Shown here one piece after another: positions 32,458 to 36,866 of a DNA stretch of 36,866 bases (within the stretch, counting starts at the first letter, position 1; the number at the start of each line of letters is the position of its first letter). Origin of the DNA: Chloroflexota bacterium. GTDB taxonomy: Bacteria; Chloroflexota; UBA6077; FW602-bin22; JACPRP01. The stretch covers positions 1-36,866 of the forward strand of contig JAMCWX010000071.1 of NCBI GenBank assembly GCA_023480885.1, in the 5' to 3' direction. The notes beneath the pieces were generated by a model that saw nothing but the letters and a program-made list of their open reading frames with translations, was not told the origin of the DNA and made no database searches. Position numbers and translations under genes: made by a program.

Positions 32458-32473
32458 GTTCAACCTAATGAAC
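32458..32473. promoter_or_regulatory. Operator 2 (GTTCA-N6-TGAAC), iclR side
   Basis: GTTCAACCTAATGAAC lies downstream of the iclR gene 2 promoter and about 22 bases before its start codon. Together with operator 1 it gives the shared form GTTCAAC[CA]TA[AT]TGAAC. Placement after the start of transcription suits autorepression. Confidence 0.7.
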
Positions 32474-32495
32474 TAGTATCGCTTGTGGTTGTGTG

Positions 32496-33290
32496 ATGGA
32501 GAAGAAGGAAAAGTATAGCGCTCCTTCCGTGGAGACGGCAGCCAGGATTCTATTGTTTCTTAAGGAAGCGAACGAAGTGGGTGCTACGTTCTCACAGATT
32601 TGCCGAGGTGTGGGTATCCCCAAGAGCACTGGCTTTAATATACTGAAGACACTGCAGGAAGTCAATTTCGTGGAGTTCGATCCGGAAACCAGGTACTACA
32701 GTCTTGGCTGGGCTCTGGTTGAATTGGGTGGTAGTGCCGCCAATCGCCTCGGTCATCTTACAGTTGTTCGTTCGTATCTGAAGCCTTTCGTCCGCGAGGC
32801 CGGCTTGACTGGCTACGTAATGCAGCGCCTGAAAGACAGATACGTGATTGTCGAAAGGATCGATGCTCCCAGTGGCGTTCGTGTCTCCGCATCGGTCGGT
32901 GAATCGCACCCGATCTGGTTTGGGGCTCAAGGCAGAGTCTTTCTGGCCTTTGCAAGCGAAGAGGAAATCAACCAGTCTGTCACACCAGCGAGTCTAAAGA
33001 GCTACACGCCGAACGCCATAACCGATCCAGATGCCTATAAAAACGAGCTCGCTCGCATCCGCAAGAATGGCTGGGCCTACAGCGATGAGGAATATGTTCC
33101 TGGAGTTCGCGCCGTTGCCGCTCCTGTTTTCGATTCTCAAGGGGAACTCCTTCTGGTCATCAGTGCAATGGGATTCACTTCGTTTTTCACCGCCGACCGT
33201 GTCGACGAGTTGGGCTTTAGGATTAAGGAAATCGCGGATAAGATCAGCGAGGCGATATCTGGACGTCGCGAATCGAGGGTCTTCGCATAG
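32496..33290 (+). CDS. IclR-family transcriptional regulator (2)
   Basis: This regulator of 264 residues (ATG 32496; a GTG just before it is the alternative) has an N-terminal helix-turn-helix (ATFSQICRGVGIPKSTGFNILKTLQEVNFV) and a C-terminal effector domain (VGESHPIWFGAQGRVFLAF, EEYVPGVRAVAAPVFDSQGELLLVISAMG). It is divergent from the six-gene operon, and the shared 191-bp region holds two matching operators at equal distances from the centre. That makes control of both its own gene and the ketone operon very likely. The ribosome site is weak, so protein amounts may be low. The inducer is probably an operon substrate or intermediate, which is inference. Confidence 0.93.
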   Translation: MEKKEKYSAPSVETAARILLFLKEANEVGATFSQICRGVGIPKSTGFNILKTLQEVNFVEFDPETRYYSLGWALVELGGSAANRLGHLTVVRSYLKPFVREAGLTGYVMQRLKDRYVIVERIDAPSGVRVSASVGESHPIWFGAQGRVFLAFASEEEINQSVTPASLKSYTPNAITDPDAYKNELARIRKNGWAYSDEEYVPGVRAVAAPVFDSQGELLLVISAMGFTSFFTADRVDELGFRIKEIADKISEAISGRRESRVFA

Positions 33291-33351
33291 CAAGTCGTGC
33301 TACTGCCGTAGTTTCATTAGTCGCTCATCACCGTATCTTCTGTCTGATTTA

Positions 33352-33369
33352 GTCCTTCCGACGAAGGAC
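33352..33369 (+). terminator. Small hairpin after iclR gene 2
   Basis: GTCCTTC (33352-33358) pairs perfectly with GAAGGAC (33363-33369) around a four-base loop, 61 bases after the stop. There is no T-run on the plus strand, so termination would be weak or Rho-dependent. Confidence 0.4.
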
Positions 33370-33464
33370 CGCAAATAGTTGTGTCCCTCAAAGTCAATGA
33401 CGACTTAAGGTCAGCACGCGATTCACGAATCTAATTCATTAATCTAGCTGTTGCTTGGGACAGC

Positions 33465-33529
33465 CAGCCGACACCCCAGTTCGAAGGCGAGCCCCCTCGT
33501 CGGCTGTTCTAGCCGGCTATTGTGGCCGG
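33465..33529 (+). other. Structured leader of the molybdenum hydroxylase genes
   Basis: CAGCCGAC (33465-33472) pairs with GTCGGCTG (33499-33506), and CCGGC (33513-33517) with GCCGG (33525-33529), just before the first hydroxylase gene. I do not recognise a known riboswitch. The rest of the 263-bp gap (33291-33553) shows no gene. Confidence 0.4.
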
Positions 33530-33553
33530 TAATCTGGCAAACAGGGGTAGACG

Positions 33554-34432
33554 ATGAGATTTCAGTACTTGCAACCGGCGAGCCTACAGGAAGCATTTTC
33601 TCTCCTTGCACAGCATTCACCACAGGCGAAGGTTATGGCGGGTGGCACGGACCTGCTTGTGGCGATGAAAATGCAGAAGCTATCCCCATCAGTTGTCATC
33701 GGACTGTCGCAGATACCTGAAATGGCGGGTGTGGCCTACGATTCCTCTAGCAAGGCGATACGGATCGGCGCTTTGGCCACACACCAGGAGGTCTCTTCAT
33801 CTTCAGCAATTCTAGAAAAGTTCTCTCATCTAGCAGGTGCGGCATCGCTTGTCGGCTCCAGACAGGTCAGAAACCTTGGCACGACGGTGGGCAACATTTG
33901 CAACGCCTCGCCATCTGCGGAAACCGCGCCTGCCCTTCTTACCGTCGAGGCAGTGGTGAATATCGCTGGGCCTACAGGCACGAGACAGGTGGCGATTGGG
34001 GACTTTTTCACTGGGCCTGGTAGGACGGTAGTGGGCGGAGACGAAATCGTCACAGAGGTGACAATTCCTGATCCTGAGCCCAACTCAGCAGGTGCGTATA
34101 TTAAGCTCAGTCCACGACGGGCTATGGACCTGGCCGTCGTCGGGGTCGCGGTCTTCTTGAGCGTTCGCAATGGGGTTTGCGACAAAGCTCGCGTAGCCCT
34201 CGGTGCCGTGGCGCCAACCCCGATTAGAGTTCCCGATGCGGAAGCTATCCTCTCAGGTGAGGCAGTGAACGACAATCTCCTGGAGCAGGCTGCGCAGGCG
34301 GCAATGAAGGCGTGCCGACCGATAAGCGACGTTCGCAGCTCAGCGGAGTATCGTCGCGAGATGGTTGGTGTCCTGGTGAAGCGAGCCATAAGGGAAGCTC
34401 TGGGACGGTCCAGGAATCAGGAAGGAGACTGA
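33554..34432 (+). CDS. Molybdenum hydroxylase FAD subunit (CoxM/XdhB type)
   Basis: This medium subunit of a xanthine-dehydrogenase-family enzyme holds the FAD that passes electrons to the outside acceptor. The 292-residue product has AGGTDLLVAMK near residue 30, the FAD-binding core LVGSRQVRNLGTTVGNICNASPSAETAPALL and a C-terminal CO_deh_flav_C-like domain (ARVALGAVAPTPIRVPDAEAIL). It lacks the extra [4Fe-4S] insertion of 4-hydroxybenzoyl-CoA reductase, so that enzyme is unlikely. ATG 33554 has AGGGG about six bases upstream. The 2Fe-2S subunit gene starts six bases after the stop. Confidence 0.92.
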   Translation: MRFQYLQPASLQEAFSLLAQHSPQAKVMAGGTDLLVAMKMQKLSPSVVIGLSQIPEMAGVAYDSSSKAIRIGALATHQEVSSSSAILEKFSHLAGAASLVGSRQVRNLGTTVGNICNASPSAETAPALLTVEAVVNIAGPTGTRQVAIGDFFTGPGRTVVGGDEIVTEVTIPDPEPNSAGAYIKLSPRRAMDLAVVGVAVFLSVRNGVCDKARVALGAVAPTPIRVPDAEAILSGEAVNDNLLEQAAQAAMKACRPISDVRSSAEYRREMVGVLVKRAIREALGRSRNQEGD

Positions 34433-34437
34433 TTGCA

Positions 34438-34902
34438 GTGAAGGAAAGGATAGCGCTACTAGTAAATAGCGAGGAGTATGTCGTGGATGTTGAGCCTTAC
34501 TGGACTCTGCTGGACGTGTTGCGGCGTGAGATAGGCTTGACAGGGACGAAGAAGGGATGCGACAGTGGCGATTGTGGTGCCTGCACGGTGCTGATGGATG
34601 GCAAGGCCGTTGATTCATGTTTGGTGCTGGCGGTCGCTGCGCAGGGTAAGAGCATCCTTACTATAGAGGGACTGGCCAGGGATGAGAAGCTGCATCCACT
34701 GCAGGAGGCTTTCATCGAATATGGAGCGATTCAGTGTGGGTATTGCACTTCCGGGATGATTCTGTCGGCGAAGGCCCTTCTTGACGAGAATCCGCATCCG
34801 ACTGAGGAAGAGATTCGAAAAGGGATCGCGGGCAACCTGTGTCGCTGCACTGGTTACGCGAAGATTGTGGAGGCGATATCAGCGGTGGCAGAGGGCAAGT
34901 GA
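34438..34902 (+). CDS. Molybdenum hydroxylase 2Fe-2S subunit (CoxS/XdhC type)
   Basis: This small subunit carries two [2Fe-2S] clusters between the molybdenum site and FAD. The 154-residue product has the plant-type cluster at Cys41, 46, 49, 61 (GCDSGDCGACTVL...SC) and the second at Cys100, 103, 135, 137 (QCGYC...LCRCTGY), exactly as in the family. The start GTG 34438 has AAGGAG about ten bases upstream; a longer frame into the previous gene is only chance. The large subunit gene follows 17 bases later. Confidence 0.94.
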   Translation: MKERIALLVNSEEYVVDVEPYWTLLDVLRREIGLTGTKKGCDSGDCGACTVLMDGKAVDSCLVLAVAAQGKSILTIEGLARDEKLHPLQEAFIEYGAIQCGYCTSGMILSAKALLDENPHPTEEEIRKGIAGNLCRCTGYAKIVEAISAVAEGK

Positions 34903-34919
34903 CAGTAAGGAGGACGTCG

Positions 34920-36866
34920 ATGGAGCTTGCGGTTGTAGGGAAGAGCATCGTCAAGAGAGACGCTTTGGAAAAGGCTACAGGTCGGGCGATATATCTCGAC
35001 GATGTTGTGCTGCCGAGGATGCTAACAGGTAAGGTGCTGCGCAGCGAGCGTGCGCACGCAAAGATAAAGAGAATCGATACGAGTCGAGCCAGGGCGCTAC
35101 CAGGGGTCAAGGCGGTCATAACTGCCGATGATCTGCCCGGTGGCCGTCACGGGCCGTTCGTCAAGGATACGCCGATACTTGCTTCGGGAAAGGTACGCTA
35201 TATTGGCGAGCCGGTTGCCGCCGTCGCAGCGGTGGACGAGGAAACGGCCAAAGACGCGCTGGGCCTGATTGAGGTTGAATACGAAGAGCTGCCAATCGTA
35301 TTGGACCCAGTGGCGGCGATGCGTGACGATTCGCCGCTCGTGCACGAAAATCTGCTAGATTACGTGGCAGTCTTTCCGGCGCTGCGATGGGGAAACGTGT
35401 GTTCTCACACGAAATTCAAGCTGGGTGATTTGGAGAAGGGGTTCCGGGAGGCGGACGAAATCTTCGAAGATACCTTCAAGACTCAAGAGGTGCACCAGGC
35501 ATATTTGGAGCCACACGGTGCAGTAGCGAGTTTCGATGCGGCTGGGAAAGTTACTGTGTGGACGACGACGCAGTCGGTATATCGTACGCAAGCGAGCGTA
35601 AGCGAGACATTGCTTATTCCAGCCTCGAAGATCAGGGTTATTGGCACGCGGATAGGCGGAGGTTTTGGCGGCAAGGTGGAGGCCATCACTCAACCCATCG
35701 CGGTTGCGCTGGCGCAAAAGGCGGGGCGTCCCGTGAAGGTGGTCTTCACACGGGAAGAAGAATTGGTCGGCACGAAGCCGAGGCACCCGTCGATAGTTGA
35801 CATAAAAACAGGTGTGAAGCGAGACGGGACCATGGTCGCCAGGCAAGTACGGTTTGTTCTCGATACTGGGGCATACGCCGACGATGGCCCTGGTATCGTC
35901 GGATTCGCAGCGATGTGCGCGACGGGACCCTATAGGATACCGAACGTGTTAATCGATGGCTATGGCGTTCATACAAATAAGACGCCTTGTGGGGCCTACC
36001 GGGGATTTGGTAATCCGCAGGTTGCTTTTGCTTTCGAGTCACAAATGGACATGATCGCTGAAAGACTGGGGATCGATGCGCTGGAGTTGCGACTAAAGAA
36101 CGCTGTGGAGAACGGCGACATCAATGCCGCGGGGCAGGTTATGCCGAGCATTGGGCTTAAGGAATGTCTACGTAAGGCAGCGGAGGCTGCTCGCTGGGGT
36201 AAGCCTCGCTCGGGCCCAAATCGCGGGCTGGGGGTTTCTTGTTTGCACCACATCAGTGGCGTTTTGCCTGCCTGTGCCAACGTCCGGCTCAATCAGGATG
36301 GCACGGTGACTTTACTCACTGCGGCTGCGGATATGGGGCAAGGATCAGAGACGATTCTCTCACAAATCGCTGCCGAAGAGCTTGGCGTGCCCATTGAGGA
36401 TATTAACATTGTAATGGCCGATACCGACGCAACCCCTTACAACTGGGCTACCTGCGCCAGCCGTGTAACCTACACTATGGGGAATGCTGTAAGGCTGGCC
36501 GCTGCCGAGGCCAAGAAGAAGATCAAGACTCTGGCCGCCGAGAAGCTCGAGGCAAATCCCTCGGATATCGAGGTTGCCGATCGTCACGCTTACGTCAAGG
36601 GATCACCAGATCGGAAACTCTCGTTCTTCGATCTTGCGGCAATTAGCCACTGGGTACAGAATGGGCCGATAATGGGTGAGGCATCGTTCATGGCGGAGGG
36701 CGGTCCCTATCAACGCGGCACAATGGAGGGCTTCCCCTTCGGATCAGTCACCGCCTGGATTTTCGGCGCTCACGTCGCCGAGGTTGAGGTAGACCAGGAG
36801 ACTGGGCAGGTGCGGGTCCTGAGTGTGTCGGCAGCCCACGATGTCGGCCAGGCTGTGAACCCGAGA
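34920..36866 (+). CDS. Molybdenum hydroxylase large subunit (CoxL/XdhA-like), partial
   Basis: This is the molybdopterin-binding catalytic subunit. The frame opens at ATG 34920 (AAGGAGG six bases upstream) and stays open to the last base, giving 649 residues of an expected 750-800. The missing end normally holds the GVGE catalytic glutamate. Visible motifs are the N-terminal alpha/beta hammerhead (YIGEPVAAVAAVDEETAKDA), HQAYLEPHGAV, the molybdopterin loop GGGFGGK at 246-252 and AYRGFGNPQ near 359-367. CO dehydrogenases have AYxCSFR at that point, so this is not a CO dehydrogenase but a xanthine/aldehyde/aromatic hydroxylase type. Substrate unknown. Confidence 0.92.
   Translation, partial: MELAVVGKSIVKRDALEKATGRAIYLDDVVLPRMLTGKVLRSERAHAKIKRIDTSRARALPGVKAVITADDLPGGRHGPFVKDTPILASGKVRYIGEPVAAVAAVDEETAKDALGLIEVEYEELPIVLDPVAAMRDDSPLVHENLLDYVAVFPALRWGNVCSHTKFKLGDLEKGFREADEIFEDTFKTQEVHQAYLEPHGAVASFDAAGKVTVWTTTQSVYRTQASVSETLLIPASKIRVIGTRIGGGFGGKVEAITQPIAVALAQKAGRPVKVVFTREEELVGTKPRHPSIVDIKTGVKRDGTMVARQVRFVLDTGAYADDGPGIVGFAAMCATGPYRIPNVLIDGYGVHTNKTPCGAYRGFGNPQVAFAFESQMDMIAERLGIDALELRLKNAVENGDINAAGQVMPSIGLKECLRKAAEAARWGKPRSGPNRGLGVSCLHHISGVLPACANVRLNQDGTVTLLTAAADMGQGSETILSQIAAEELGVPIEDINIVMADTDATPYNWATCASRVTYTMGNAVRLAAAEAKKKIKTLAAEKLEANPSDIEVADRHAYVKGSPDRKLSFFDLAAISHWVQNGPIMGEASFMAEGGPYQRGTMEGFPFGSVTAWIFGAHVAEVEVDQETGQVRVLSVSAAHDVGQAVNPR

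Noticed and set aside
33465-33529. Molybdenum-cofactor riboswitch
   Set aside because: Two stems precede molybdenum-enzyme genes, but I cannot match the conserved bases of that riboswitch class. Kept only as a structured leader.
34920-36866. CO dehydrogenase large subunit
   Set aside because: The loop reads AYRGFGNPQ, without the cysteine motif AYxCSFR needed for the copper-molybdenum site.

Overview
The window looks like a catabolic and transport region of a Chloroflexota-like bacterium, probably an uncultured lineage known from metagenomes. This is an inference from sequence style. Three solute-binding proteins are lipoproteins with Ala/Pro/Thr- or Gly/Ser-rich linkers after the lipid cysteine, one is Tat-exported, several starts are GTG or TTG, and an RND pump lacks adaptor and outer-membrane partners. 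No rRNA, tRNA, CRISPR array or transposase was seen. The first 45 bases are an inverted copy of 1026-1070 that cuts off a malK-type gene, so the left end may be a contig-end chimera.

Layout. (1) 1-4688: a carbohydrate ABC system, with the ATPase divergent from binding protein and two permeases. (2) 4692-9447, minus strand: a complete branched-chain amino acid type (Liv) ABC operon with a Tat lipoprotein binding protein. (3) 9448-9865: control region with nested inverted repeats. (4) 9866-16504: orphan RND pump, aldehyde dehydrogenase, a 70-aa protein of unknown family, a PaaK-like CoA ligase and a small unknown ORF. (5) 16587-21678, minus strand: NMT1/SsuA-like binding lipoprotein, 2x[4Fe-4S] ferredoxin, AprA/fumarate-reductase-like flavoprotein, a second PaaK-like ligase and a 68-aa paralogue of the small protein. 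(6) 21891-24077: MFS transporter, IclR regulator and a Met/Gly repeat ORF. (7) 24176-32304, minus strand: a six-gene operon of Old Yellow Enzyme-like reductase, third PaaK-like ligase, HyuA, HyuB, thiolase and DUF35 Zn-ribbon protein, divergent from a second IclR gene. (8) 33554-36866: FAD, 2Fe-2S and (partial) molybdopterin subunits of a xanthine-dehydrogenase-family hydroxylase.

How it may work together. The six-gene operon has the parts of an acetophenone/acetone-type route: HyuAB carboxylates a ketone to a beta-keto acid, the ligase makes the CoA ester, and the thiolase with its DUF35 partner cleaves it. The flavin reductase could prepare the ketone from an enone. Its control region is strikingly symmetric: back-to-back -35 boxes, matched -10 boxes and two near-identical GTTCA-N6-TGAAC operators at equal distances from the centre. 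A related site precedes the first iclR gene. The other main novelty is a small-protein family found twice beside a PaaK-like ligase, in opposite gene orders, which suggests a dedicated partner of these enzymes.
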